64,000 nucleotides of DNA, from the NCBI RefSeq assembly GCF_051020975.1, contig NC_135043.1:6572001-6636000 (forward strand). Direction: 5' to 3'. The notes below the pieces were generated by a model. It ran no database searches. It saw only the letters and a program-made list of their open reading frames with translations, and was not told where the DNA came from. The DNA is from Osmia lignaria lignaria. Lineage: Eukaryota; Arthropoda; Insecta; Hymenoptera; Megachilidae. Shown in pieces: positions 52,048 through 64,000 of this stretch. How positions within the stretch are numbered: position 1 is the stretch's first letter; each line of letters opens with the position of its first letter. The position numbers and the translations under genes are program-made.

Positions 52048-52068
52048 TTAGGTTTTAATTAAACCTAA
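52048..52068. repeat. perfect 8-bp inverted repeat around TAATT
   Basis: TTAGGTTT (52048-52055) and AAACCTAA (52061-52068) are exact reverse complements separated by TAATT. The centre is a homeodomain core, so the whole could be a palindromic factor-binding site. It is not linked to any gene signal here. Confidence 0.4.
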
Positions 52069-53002
52069 CTCGGAGCGAGCGAGGGGGCGGGCCTGCCGAC
52101 TCGGCCGTACGAGACTGGCGGCGATAAAATATATACGTAGGTATACGCGAGCATTTCGTTGCTCGGTATCCGTCCCTCTCGGTTTCTATTTTTTCTCGGT
52201 CGCTATGGAGTTCGATTAAAAAAGAATGAAAAGGGAAAAATGGGACGAGGAAGAAAGGAAGACGGAGGGAAAAGATGGAAGAAAAAAGAGAAAAGCTGCG
52301 CTCGGTCGCGGCGGTAAACAGGCAGGAAAGCTCGTAAAGATCGTTTACTGCCGAGGTGAGTCGGAGATCGCTCGCTAACTCGTCTCGATTCGAAGCAGAC
52401 TCGGCTTAACGCGATCGTGTGCGTTGCACCGATCACCGGTCGTATCGAGTGATCGATGTCGTGGTATCGAGGCATCGTCGACCATCGTAATTTGCTGCGC
52501 CGCCGAGAGAATCGGCCAAACGATCGCGTGAGCCCCGTGAAGGGCAGAAATTACGATATAACAGAAAGGCGAATGGGATCCTTCGGGCGTTCACGACTCC
52601 GTGCCTCTCGCCGCGCCGCACCGTTCAATCTGCTGCGGCTTTCCGGGGGGATGAACCGCGTACTCCTTCTTTTGAAAACCTAAGTCCAATTTATCACTGG
52701 TCTCAACTTACCGGGCTGACTATTAACCTGAAATTGATTGGTCGATCCTTGAAAAATCTGTGAAATTTCAACATTTCGACGAAAGGTGAAATTCGAAGAT
52801 AGATCTCTTTATTCTCGATTTGAAATTGAAACAAATTGGACGCAATTTGCCGACGACCACCAATGAAATTATTCTCCGCCACGAGGATTTCAGAGTTCCC
52901 GATCGGAACGTAGCCAAAGTAGTCCGACAGTTGGTAGTTTAAAATTATATCTCCGGCGGAAGGTGGCGAGCTGTCGGTGCGGGGGTGTGCGAGGTTTCGT
53001 TA

Positions 53003-53021
53003 GGTGGGGTGGGTCGGTTGG
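53003..53021 (+). other. G-run cluster (possible two-tetrad G-quadruplex)
   Basis: Four runs of two to four G's occur within 19 nt (GG-T-GGGG-T-GGG-TC-GG, then GG), in a G-rich patch that begins near 52980. A C-rich counterpart lies near 53200-53215. The folding potential is modest. Confidence 0.25.
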
Positions 53022-56000
53022 TCAGAGGCGCGAGGTGACCGCAGCCACGGCGCGCAGGGTTTGGCGTAATGCACGCGTATGACGTGTGCGGATAATTGCA
53101 GTAGTTGCAGCCACGACCGTGCAGCCGTGGTGGCGGCGGTGCTGGCTGGCTGTTCGGTTGGGGTTGCTGTGGCAAAGGGTGTCACCAGTCCACCCTTCGA
53201 CCGCCACCCCCCACCCTCGTTGCACCACTAATCAAATTCAAATGCATATACCTAACAACCGCCGCGCACACAGTCGTGCCGTTGATGAAATTATGGTCGA
53301 CTGCACTCTGCACGTCGCGACGCCGCGTTCCTTCGCGTCTCTCCGCGCGTTCCGCTCGAACGAGCGAGTTGATACACGGGAAGAAGGACGTCTCGCGGGA
53401 TCGTTCGAATTAACGAGCATTCTTCGACGGTCCTGTCCGTCGATGAACCGCCAGCGAAATCGATCAATTAGAAGCGGAACAAGGAAAAAATCGGCCGTGA
53501 AATTCGATGGTTGGCCGGTAATTGAAAGAGGAGGATACGCGAGACGACGCGACGCGACGTTGCGTAGGGTGACGCGAGAGGAAAGGGGACAGGGAAGTGC
53601 ATCGTCGGCGATACCCGTCCGTGGTCCGGCATCCCAGTGCACGGTGCAGTGATGCACATAATGGGCGGGATGTGCACTTGCCGCAGGAGCCAATTATTCG
53701 ATACGGCGCGGCGTGGCGGCCGTTCGCTATACGCGACGCCGCTATCTTTCGTACGCATCGCGTACCGGCCTCTGGCTAACCTCCTTCCTTTTCGAGCCCG
53801 ATTTCGTCGCTCTCTTCTTGCATCTTCCCGCAGACGTTCCTCGCCTTCTCCTTATTGACAACCGCACCATCAGGACAAAATGGGCTCCGACGAAATGATC
53901 GATCGTCGAGCAAAATGCAACGAGTAATAAGAACGTGTATTTATTTTTAGAATATCGTTAACATTTTCACGGTGAATCTAACGGTCGCTAGATTGAAATT
54001 AATTTAGTATTGCGAATAGAATATTCGATAGAACTAGATTACACTTCTTCCCACACCGATGGGTGCTGCTTTAAATGGCAAGAAGTGCAATATTCAAAGT
54101 TCAAGACATTCAAAAAGAAGAATTATCTTCTGGTAAACTCTGGCTTGATATCGAATTTATGTTCCCACGGAATCGTTCGCAAGATAATTCAGTCAAACCC
54201 CCAGTGGACAGGACGTTAATGGATACGAGAACTCGCGAAACGTGCGAATCTCCTCGGCCCGTCAGAAAAATCCTGCTTGATGCCCGATCGACGGGGACGA
54301 GGATCGGGGACGAGGCGCCATTACAATACCAAATGTCGATTCTCCCTCTCTTGCCTACCAACCTTATTCTTCGTCCTTTGCGCGGCGGTGAACGCGCGGC
54401 GACGACGTCTCGCCGCGGGGGCAACAATGGCGAAACCCTTCAATTGTATTGAAATCCTGGCGAACAAATGTGCGGCCAAATTCGTCAATAAATCTACAAG
54501 TCAACCAGGCCGCCTTCTCGCGAAGAAGAGCGGCTTTCTACACCCTCTGTCCCGTCTCTCGCGCCCAGACAGCCCGTATATATTCGTGTACCATCTATGC
54601 ATATGCGATCGCGAATAAGTCAACCCACCCACGCAATCATATTTTTCGATATTTTTATCGTCATTTTATTTGATAAATAATTCTTGAACCCATAAGTGTG
54701 ATAGCTGATGGAAAAAGTGGTAGGATCAAACGGTAAACAGCTTACAAGATCGAGAAGGGCTGCTGAACACTCGTTCATGGTCCGGTCTCGTGAGTCACGT
54801 TGAGCCACTTAACGTAACAAGTTCGATCCGTCCCGTGTGTGCCCGGCGATCTTGTCCCGTCGGTTTATAAGCGGCGTCCATATCGACGAAAAAAAAGGTG
54901 ACGGTTCTCCCCGTGGTAATCGAGCCGAATGCCTCCTGCAGGACACACACGCGCCACCGTTCCCGCGGGATACCGCGCTCGATCGTTTCCTAAGAGCTGC
55001 TTATGCAATTTTGATGACTCTCCGCCGATTCCCACCATCGTGCTGTGAAGCCACGTAAACGCTTTGCGCGATATCGTCGCTGGACCCCATTTCGTTTCGT
55101 TCATCTTCATCCTTTTTCAGACGTTCGAGCGTAAAAGTTTCGCCCATCTCGGAAACGAGGAAAATTGAATTTTTCTGGTTACTTGATTTTATTGCAAAAT
55201 ATTTTAAAAGTTCATATTTCAAAGGTTGCACTAGTAGGTTTTATATTTTCAAAAATTGCAACAAAAGTGTACAACACCGATAGATTGAACCTTGCTGTTT
55301 CCAATCGATCAACCATCGGGCGTAAGTGATCAAAGTCGAGTATGAAATAGGTCAAAAGTTTCGCGTTGGCGTATCTATTCGCGGCATTTCCAATCATTGT
55401 AAAACCCTGACAGAAACGTCGGCCCATAAACCGATCGGGGAAACGATACGAGGTCGGTGCGTATTATAGCGAAGGAGCTGGCGGTGCGTGGATATAGGTA
55501 TGCATAATGTAGGACGTAAGAGAGCGGAGCAAGCTGGGTCGGCGAGGATGCGCGTGTCAGATCGTAATGGACGCGATGCGTTATCTGAAAATGGTTTTAC
55601 AAGGGCGACGCATCGCGTCCCTACCTCGGTTTCCATAAACTTTACCACGGGCCAACTCGTTTCCCGGTAGCGAGATGCGAAAGGGAGTCGAAACGGCAGA
55701 AGGAAGAGGTCCCGTCTCAGGGAAAACCAAATCTTCCAATACGATCTTACTCTCTTTCCGTTTCGCGACTCGCGATCGCTCCTTCAGGAATCGCGACGAC
55801 TCTCGAGACGCTCGTACGATTCCGCGAAATTACTATCGTAGCTGAACGGGAGGAATTTATAATTTTAAATCGTCGCCACGGTGTATTCAACGAGATCGTA
55901 GGATGTGGGATGAGTTCGCAGGTGAAATTGAACTTTTTATTCGTACAAGACGTTTCGGTTTCTCACGGAAGTAACCTTAAACGAGAATCGCAATCATCAT

Positions 56001-57900
56001 AGATAATACCGAGGCTAGAATTTGATAAACGCGGAAACGGGCGAGATCACGCGCGCATTTATCAAACGGTACAGTATCGTTTCCGTGATAAGGAGCGTTT
56101 ACATGGAGGAGTCGATGGGGTGTCGGTTGATCCAGCAAGCGGTTTCGCGGTTTCTCCGCTTCCCGGTGAGGAGAAGAAACGGGGGAAAAAAACAGGAACC
56201 CCATCGGAGAGCTTGCCGGTGTACCTGTTTCTCGGTGGATATTAACGAACGTACCGTGTACTCGCGGCGATCGCGAGGTTGCCCGCACACAGCACGCCTC
56301 CTCCGAGTCGTTCGAGTTCTCTTTTTTGCGAATTCGACCAAAGGCGTCGTCGATCGATATCGTTGCTCGATCCTCCACCTCCTCCTTGCTGCTTTCTCCC
56401 TCTTTGTCTCAGATCTTAATTTACGGCCGGGTGTTATCGACTCGCAGAAGGTGGCTTCCTCCCGTTCCCTGCACCGACTCGATCTCTGTCACCGGGAGCT
56501 ATCGCCGCCGGTAATTATCTTCGTTTTTCAGCCGAAGAGCTGAAACGACGCGGGGCGACGCGACGACTCGTTTTAATACGACTTCTTCGGCCGCGTGTGG
56601 TCTACGATATTATGCCTTAAATAGATTTTTCGAAGCAATTCGTTTATTCATTTTGTAAGAGCGACGTTATTATCGTCCGGACGACCAGCGACGCGTTTCC
56701 TTCGTTCGTCGTTTCCTGCGTATGAATAAGCCGGGGTTACACCCTCCGGCTGCCGCGAGAAGCACCCTTTGCCAACGATACAAAGCTCGTTGCTGGCTGC
56801 TCGTCGCCGGAAAACTCGTCGTGTCCTCGACGTGTCCCTCTATTTTCTCAACCTTCCGCGTTCTCCTCTTCTCCCGATTCGTTGCCTCGCATCGGCAAGT
56901 CGTACAGTTTTGATTTACCGCCGGACTAGCGACGCTGCTTGTCTACACGCTCGCTCTATCCCCGTGTCTCCTTCTCTCTTGTATCACGAATGTTACAAGC
57001 ATACCTGCGTCGAGTTGTGCCTTGTCAAATTTGTTACTTTTTACCATGGAATTTAGTTATTCGCCTCTTTGAACAAACATACTTCCGCGACAGGAATAAA
57101 CATATCGTAAATGTAATTTGAAATTTACAAGGAGTTCCGATGATTCTATTATCGATGACGGATATTAAATCGGCCAAAAATTATAGCAAGAATTAAAGAC
57201 CTATTATTTATTTATGGTACATAAATAATCGCGATTTCTAGAACGTCCGTTTTGATGTCTCTAGAAAGGAAAGGAGAGGAGCGCGCGTATCAGCGGCTTA
57301 ATAATTTAATTACACGATCGTTCGGTTGTCGATGGAACGGGAGGTCGATATTCGAGCAGGAACTTTAATTCGCCGCCACGATTTACATCTTTCTTGTCGA
57401 TACCGGAGGACCACGGTCGTACCAGAGCACGCCGACCGAGCAGAAAACACCGAGTTCTGTCCTCGCGAAATTAGCATACCGGTTTATTAATTACACCGTC
57501 TCACCCCCGTTCATCGTCGTCCCTTACGCTCGAGCGGACCGCTACAAGATTTCGTTCTCGATTCCACGCTACAACCAGGGGATGCACTTTTTTCCCTCCT
57601 TTTCTCGAGTACAACATAAATCTCTGCTTGTGCTTGCTTGAAGAGAGGCACCGTCGGACGTACCCGCTTTATTTCACCGCAAACTACACGTACCCGCGTC
57701 CGCACCTAGTTATTACGGAGTAACAAGCTTGATAGCGAGTTATTATTCGCAAGGACGACCACGAGATGGAGGACGATAAGGTGATTGTCGTTAGAAAACC
57801 TCGGGTAGGACGGGGATGGGTTCGAGTTCGATGTGTATTTAAGAATCAGGGTCAATCGTAGTTTAAAAGTTACGAAGTTTCCTTTAGCATCGTTACGATT

Positions 57901-57930
57901 AATCATATTCCTTTTCTGTTTCAGGTGAGT
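57901..57930 (+). promoter_or_regulatory. hth: strong candidate recursive splice site (ratchet point)
   Basis: A TTAAT-type branch-point motif (57898-57902) and a pyrimidine tract (CCTTTTCTGTTTCAG, ending at 57924) are joined directly to a near-consensus donor, GTGAGT, at 57925. A 3' and a 5' splice site back to back, on the transcribed strand, deep in a very long intron, is the defining arrangement of recursive splice sites known from long fly introns. It lies 31.2 kb downstream of exon B. Only sequence supports this. Splicing intermediates would be needed to prove it. Confidence 0.55.
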
Positions 57931-58005
57931 ACCAAAACATCCAATTTCCATAATCGCAGTTCCCGCGGGAACGGAATCGAATTCCGCAGTACACGTGCAA
58001 GGGAC
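57925..58005 (+). other. hth: candidate recursive-splicing (RS) or cassette exon, 81 nt
   Basis: The segment is bounded on the left by the strong acceptor at 57924 and on the right by GAC|GTAAGT at 58006. It is 81 nt (27 codons) and open from phase 0 to phase 0, the phase required after exon B. If included it would read VSTKTSNFHNRSSRG... and end RARD, inserting 27 residues directly after homeodomain helix 1 (HLT). That would probably disrupt the homeodomain. The alternative is that it is normally removed, because the GTGAGT at its first bases acts as the second-step donor. A small internal hairpin (CGGAAT-CGA-ATTCCG, 57972-57986) lies within it. Confidence 0.4.
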
Positions 58006-59230
58006 GTAAGTAGAAGCATGCGATTTCTGGCTGATCAGGGCCATTCGATTCTTAGAATACGACGAATCACCGATGCGAAAAGTAATCGGGACACCCTCGC
58101 AAATCCCAGCTCGATCTTTCCAGCAAGGATTGTGCCGGTCTGTTTTCTTTTTTCCTCCTTCGAAAAACTTCGTCTCTCTCCCTCTCTCTCTCTTCGCTCG
58201 TGAATCTCCCTATATCCGAATGCAATCTAGAACGCATTTTGCGGCCGTCCTGCAGGACGTATACATCTCCCGGCGTATTATGGAATAGAATGGAAGGAAA
58301 ACGGGATGTAGAAACCGACGTGGAAAGAGTAGGCCTCGGAGGCTCATAACCCCATCAGGGTTTGTCCCAGGGGCAGCATAACACCAGCCCTGCCCCCTTT
58401 TTCTGCCCTCTTCTTGGTCCGTGTCTCGAAAGCACCTCTTGCGGTCTCCGACACCGACCGGAGAATCCAGAAGATCTTCTTCTTCTTTATCTTCTTGTTT
58501 CTTGTTCGTCGAGTCTCCGCGGAGGTGGCGGCGTTCTCGAAAAACCGCCGCCCTCGTCTCGTTCGCGGGGATTGAAAAGAGGTCTTAGTTACCCACCAGA
58601 GACCCGACCGTGTTCGCGAATAGAATGAATTTTCGTATTCTCCGCGAAGGGCACTACCCCTGCAGGAACTCGTTATTAATTTCCCGTTCCCCGATACCGC
58701 GGGGAACTTAACTTTCTTTTTTTTTTTCTTCTTACCCTCGTTTACGATTTTTGCCCGGTTACCTTCGCAAGGGGGTGAAAAGTTCCCGGAGAAAAGCGTT
58801 CAGTATACATCGAATTGCTTAGTCGAGGAGATGTTTTATTTCTCTTCAGAAGAAAAACTTTTTATCGAAAAGATGTCTGACCGCAATTTTCTCGCGGTAG
58901 GTACGTGTTCGTGAAATTTATTTACAAAGCAAGTTTCGTATCGGTAACCAGTCGGGGTCCGGACGTCTTCTGAAGTATTCACGAGACTAGGAACAAAAGA
59001 CGGTCCACGAGCTGCGAATAAAGACGCGAACAGCTCCGTTAACCCACGTACCTTGGTGTCTTTCCTTCTTCGACTCTTCTTCTTCCATCTTGGCTTTCTT
59101 GGTAAAAACGAGTAAGGACGGTCGCCTTGGGGCCAACGAAGCCCGATAATGGAGGCCGCTAATAAATTCACCCGTTAATATAAAATAATCGTTAAATGCA
59201 CTTAGGACATACTTGCGTCGTCGCTATCAC

Positions 59231-59246
59231 TTTTTTTTTTTTTTTT
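59231..59246 (+). repeat. T16 homopolymer
   Basis: Sixteen consecutive T's occur in intronic sequence. No acceptor AG suitable for an exon follows immediately. Confidence 0.95.
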
Positions 59247-60127
59247 CTTTATCGAGACTACTTCGTCTTGGCGTCTTCAATACCTCGACGTGGATGAAAT
59301 AAAAGCTGGATAAATTTCATTTATTTATTACACCTCACCGTACAGAGATTCGCGTGATTTTTTAAAAAAATTTCATTAAATTTTAAATTCCTAGAATTCT
59401 CCTTTAATAAATCTTCGAGCAATCTCTTCGAAAGCTTCCTAGATAAAGTTGTTAAGTTGGTTACACGTTTGTAAAGCGGTTAGACGGCGATACGTGGCAG
59501 ACAGTTTGAATTACGATTACAAGGGAGCTCGTGGAGCCGGTAATTGGTGGAAAACCTATTCGCGAGAAGGTAGAAGGGTAATTGAAAGCGCGTCGCGGAA
59601 TTTCGCGTAAAGCGTCCAGGCTCTTTTATTGGTCGCGCACGGAAACGGACGCGAACGGTCTATTTCCGTTTAGTAGGGAAGCTTCTGCGTCGTAGACATG
59701 ATTAGCGGTCGTGTAAAGTGAAATGTTAAGACATGACGAGACTCCACGGTGACATTCTGCGCTGTTGAGCCCTCGCAATGTATCAAAGCTTACACGCATC
59801 GTTGGCATTAGACGCCGACGCGTTTCGCACCCTGAACTCGTTGCACGTGTTTTCTGGCTACCGTCGTCTCGGCCATTTCCGGTTCCTTGTCCTGTTTCAT
59901 TTTCTTTCATGTAAATGTTTCACATTTTATCACCGCGAATTGGCTCGTTAATTTTTCGGCTGAATTTTTAATTTTAAATGCATTATTAAATAATGGTTCA
60001 GCGCGCGGAATGTTTTCTCGTAACTATACGTAGGCCGAATGAAAGAATCTTTTTTCCTCGAACCGCGAGGTGTAAAACGCACTGTCGTCACTCGGCGAAA
60101 CTATACTATAACTCTTCCATTCAATGC

Positions 60128-60152
60128 AATTCATGAACGAGCCTCATGAATT
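60128..60152. repeat. 8-bp inverted repeat AATTCATG...CATGAATT
   Basis: AATTCATG (60128-60135) and CATGAATT (60145-60152) are exact reverse complements with a 9-nt spacer. The surrounding stretch (about 60085-60172) is non-repetitive, balanced sequence unlike the CT/GA-rich flanks, and it looks like a candidate conserved non-coding block. Confidence 0.35.
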
Positions 60153-61954
60153 ATACAGGCCTGTTGTTGCGTGTTTTTTTTTTTTTCGCGATACTGTCAT
60201 AGTTACGTAAGAAGACGTGAGTTATGCTCCCTTTGTGGCTTGATCTAAATCAGTACGCTGAAAATCGTTGATACGTAAATAGACTATTACACGGTTTTAT
60301 GGTAGACAATGAATCAATGAATCGTTTAGACAACTCTCTGTTGTATTCTTATCCTGACTTTCAAGAATTAATTAGTCGGTTAAACGAGGTATTTGTATTT
60401 GACTTTATTTCATTAAAATTCTGTTCGAATGAATTCCTGTTCGATCAGTCGATGCAGCTCGAAATGCAACAGCATAATTCCGGGATTCGTAAGTTTACCC
60501 CTTTCACGTGTTCCCTTCATCGTCTAGCAACTCCGCGGGGCAAGTAATTTCCGGATGACGGTGATATATAGGATGACTCCTGCACGGAAAGTTTCTGCGC
60601 CCGCGCACGTGAAGTCTGCGCGGGAAAAACAATCTCTCCTTAATTATGATCGAGCGGAGGCCAGGGTGCTTAACGAACGAGCGCGGAAGTTCTTTGAAGT
60701 CGCTGGATACCGAGTGATTTAAATGGATCGTTCACTTTTGACACGAGATTTTCTGCAAATTCCACGCTGCACGTTCGCTTGACGAGCAGCTGTTAAATGA
60801 TGTCAGAGGTTATTAAAATATTACAAAAGTTCATGTCTTCGGAAAATTCTCTTTGATCCAAACGTGGATGATAAATTTTCTTCAACGATTTCGAGGTAAA
60901 TCTCTGGAGGATTCCAGTCGCGTAGAAAGAAATCTTTTCGACGTAACGTTTGCAACTCGAAATCGAGAGTCCTTAATTAAACCAGCGACACTTGGATGGC
61001 AAACTCTCCGGCGTTCGCGTCATTATTCGCGGGTAATCAAACGGAACAAGTGTGGTCTTGGTAATATACCAGAGGAAGCGTACACCCGGTTCAACGAGGA
61101 CGGCGAGACTTAGCGAAGAAAGAAGCGAGAGAGGCTGGATTCGCGCCTCATTGCCGTCTAAGCGAGAGCCATATCTCTTTGTGGAAACACGAGCCCATGC
61201 ATCTCCCGCCTTCACCCTGTTCATCTTCTGCGATCCGCTGGAAGGGCCCCTCTAACGAACTCGACGTCCACTTAGAAGCCCTGAAAGGAGCCCCGTAACG
61301 AGCACACCCCACCCTCGCGAAACTCGAACCGCGGCTCGGTTGCGGTATCGCGCCTTCGGGCCGTCCTCGCGACGCGGCTTGTATAAGCTCGAACACGCAC
61401 CGATGTCCAGCCAGCAGGCTGACCCAATATTTTAATAAAGCCCGGCTAACCTGCACCAGCATCCGAGTGATCGGGTACCAGATGTGAAAAGAGAGAAAGG
61501 GAGGACCTATGCGAGCCGAGCATCGTGATGTACGGGCAATCAGGCGTATTAATGCACCGCGTGCGCCAGCACGCTCCTATAAACCATATTTATAACGCTT
61601 CGTCCTGTAATATATCCTGCGGAAGAGGTGGGGGGTCGAGTGTTGACCGATCGGCAGGGGTGTACTGATTATGTGAAAAGTCCCGGGATAGCTACAAGGT
61701 AGATTCTGTTCGATCGATGATCGTACGACGTTCGGGAACGTCGGTGCATTCGTTAGCTCGGTCTTGTTCCGTCCTTTAAAAGTAATGAAATATTAAGGTT
61801 AACGCAAGCGAGGTCCGCCACCTCCTAGCATATTTATGAAGCGGTTATCGGCGTTGCGAATCGGACGGAACGCAAGAAAGAGCAACCCGTGTCTCGTCGA
61901 CGTTCGATTCAGTTTCTATATCACGCGCCGATCCAATTACATCGTTGGTAGTCT

Positions 61955-61984
61955 TGCTGAAAGGAGCTTCCATTCCAGGTACGT
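61955..61984 (+). promoter_or_regulatory. weak candidate recursive splice site
   Basis: GAGCTTCCATTCCAG is joined to GTACGT at 61978/61979. The pyrimidine tract is short and the donor moderate, and no downstream donor is close. It is less convincing than the site at 57924. Confidence 0.2.
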
Positions 61985-64000
61985 AATCCGGGAAAAATAA
62001 ATCATTCGTAGGAGGGAGAATAATGATCGTTAGAATATTTACTCCGGTCGAGGTGGTCGTCGGCTGATTACAATGAAAGCATGGGGTGACTATCGTTAGA
62101 GATATCGCTAATCAGAGCGAATCATGCCGTATCGCGGTCTCGCACACTACATCACGCTCTCGGGCAACCGGGGGGTGGTCGCGAGGGGTTGCTTGTGACG
62201 AGTGTGCAACGAGCGACGTAGCCGGCGGATTTCGCGTTACGCTCGACCCATTATTATTCATATATTCCGTATCACGTCTGTTCGTACAAACCTACAGTGA
62301 ACGTCCGCGAGCCGTAACAGCTCGTCCTGCCACCCCCGTAAATAGCCTTAGGTATGTATACCCACAACGACGACCACTTTGCGTCGTTCGAGAGATTGCG
62401 CATTCTGCTCCAAGTCTCGAACATCCTGTCGTGGCGGTTTACCCGAGTGTCGTCTACAAAGTGGCTCGATAACGATTCTGTACCTTTTATATCCCTTTTA
62501 TTTAACGTTTACTTTTTCTTCTCTTTTCCGAAATTTCTTTCGTTTTTCATTTCATTCGACTTTCCTCTTCGTCGACTAATTACAGATCCTTCGATCTCGA
62601 TACGTAGTCGTTCGATTATCAAAATTGCGCCTCGCGTGCAAGCTCCGTTTAAAGTTAACCCGCTCTGCTCGAATATTTCAAGTACAACCAGCGTGACTCG
62701 GTAATACGCTTATTAATTACAGATTGCCGGCTCGCTCTCAATGGCCGGTTTCACGAACCTCGAAATTGCAGCTCGTCCGCTTCTTTCGATGAAACTTTTT
62801 ATCCTTTCTTCTCGCTACTTACTTGCGCGTCGAGTTTATCGCGTTCGGGGATGATCACGCAAACTCCGTGCCACGGGATTTAATTATAGGTTACGGATTA
62901 CGAGTTCCATCTACAGGGGCGTTATCTTGATTTTTAGCTGTTCGAGGAGTTAAAAATTTACATTATTGAAAGAGAATCGAAGTAGCGAGTATCGGGTAGT
63001 GGACGATTCCGAGCTAGGCGGGACGCGTGGTTCTCGCGAGCGTCGCTTTATTTCCGAGCCGGGTCTAAATAAACGTCCGCCTAGCGAACACCTGCTCCCC
63101 ACGAATTTCTTTATCCAGCTGCGCGTCTATAAATCGACGTAGACATTGCCGAGCTAGTATCTTACATCACCGACAAAGGTCCACGGTTCCGGCGAATTGC
63201 TACCAGCCGCGCAATTGCGTCCGTTCCACTGCTTCCCGTCTGAAAAACGCGCGCGTTTTAACAAATTCCTTCCACTCCTGGATTAATTAAAATTTTTCTT
63301 GTTGCTCTTTAAACGCAAAAAACGACACGTAACATCAACGGAATATGAATTTTCCGCATTTTATGACGATAAATTTGAAAAAAGATCTAAGCGTTAAGGG
63401 GTTAATGGTCCTTGTAAAACAGCTTGCCTTTATATCGCCGATAATTCTCGGCGTTTGAACGGGTTAGTAGCTTCTCTCCTGGTACCTTGAATTTACAGCA
63501 TGTCAAATGGTTATTTACATTCGTTTAGCCGTCATTTCCTGGCGGTCTTCCACCCGGTCGCATAGTTGGTGGTCAGAGCACGCGGTTGGTCGCGGGCTAA
63601 TCTTTTCCACCAGGCCCGTTTTCGTGCTTTCCCACGCGGTGGTGGCGACCCGTAAGTTACGCGACTTAAATCGGATCTTCATCAAGCCGAGAACGCTGGC
63701 TCGCTCCCACCGGGGGTGTAGGGTACGCGCGTAAAACGTCCGCGGAGCGATGCAAATTTCTGCGTGGGGGTCTTTGTTGGCCGGAGGATACGTGTTAGCT
63801 CGGATACCCTTCTTTCCGGCCCCGCAGGGAGATAAATAATGGTAACGCGACTCCGCGCGATTCTGTCTACCTTGCGTCCGTCTTGTTTGCATAACCAGCC
63901 ATATCGGTGGAGGAGCACGGTGTGGGTTGCCAGCCTGTAGTCGCTGCGGCGGCTCGCATAAACGAATCAAACCTCTCCTTGCTACGATTCTTCTCCGTCC

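Larger units (their letters stand above)
26718..64000 (+). other. hth: hth intron downstream of homeodomain exon B (more than 37 kb, runs off the window)
   Basis: No sequence encoding the rest of the homeodomain (HPYPSE, NNWFINARRR) was found on the + strand. The intron therefore most likely continues past position 64000. Contents that can be named are the hairpin at the donor, a strong recursive-splice candidate (57924/57925) and a weak one (61978/61979), numerous microsatellites, AT-rich motif clusters and inverted repeats (35431, 52048, 60128), and two candidate small ORFs (28020-28202 on +, 42789-42899 on -). The other open frames, up to 217 codons, are low-complexity Ser/Arg/Leu-rich translations of CT- or GA-rich DNA. 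No tRNA, rRNA or recognisable transposase is present. Confidence 0.8.

Noticed and set aside
60870..60905. TTTTCTTCAACGATTTCGAG|GTAAAT as a recursive splice site
   Set aside because: The pyrimidine tract is interrupted and GAG is a poor acceptor.
1..64000. tRNA, rRNA, CRISPR or prokaryotic operon features
   Set aside because: I found no GTTCGANTC-type T-arm in cloverleaf context, no direct-repeat arrays, and no ribosome-binding-site/ORF organisation. The window is intronic animal DNA.

Overview
This is a window of insect chromosomal DNA lying inside one very large developmental gene, homothorax (hth, the arthropod Meis/TALE homeobox gene), which is transcribed on the + strand. Two short exons identify it. 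Exon A (2332-2439) encodes the arthropod-type linker containing REWSSP and LYSSVFLGSP. Exon B (26569-26717) encodes the acidic stretch and the first half of the TALE homeodomain, with KRGIFPKVATNILRAWLFQH. Both have consensus splice sites, and their phases join exactly (phase 1 to phase 1).

Layout: positions 1-2331 are the end of an upstream intron. Exon A is followed by a 24.1-kb intron, then exon B, then an intron of more than 37 kb that runs off the right edge. I did not find the second half of the homeodomain (the exon expected to read HPYPSE...WFINARR), the Meis N-terminal domain or any start codon in the window. They should lie outside it on both sides. About 99.6% of the window is intronic. 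It holds simple repeats, AT-rich patches with homeodomain-type motifs, a few inverted repeats and one possible transposon end. I recognise no second gene. The many open frames are mostly low-complexity by-products of a CpG-rich sequence.

The organism is an insect. The hth protein is arthropod-like, and non-depleted CpG, numerous microsatellites, few transposons and huge introns suggest Hymenoptera (bee or ant). That placement is an inference.

The most interesting signals concern how this giant transcript is spliced. (1) A stem-loop of 11 Watson-Crick pairs starts inside the 5' splice site of the homeodomain exon. It fits the published hth ultraconserved exon-intron stem-loop linked to intron retention in flies. 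(2) A near-consensus recursive splice site (pyrimidine tract, then CAG|GTGAGT) lies 31 kb into the last intron. It is followed 81 nt later by a GTAAGT donor, the arrangement of a recursive-splicing exon, and the 81 nt are open in the hth frame. (3) Exon A itself begins with GTAAAT, so splicing it to an exon ending in AG would rebuild a 5' splice site. Two small ORFs, at 42789-42899 (-) and 28020-28202 (+), are candidate nested microprotein genes of unknown reality.
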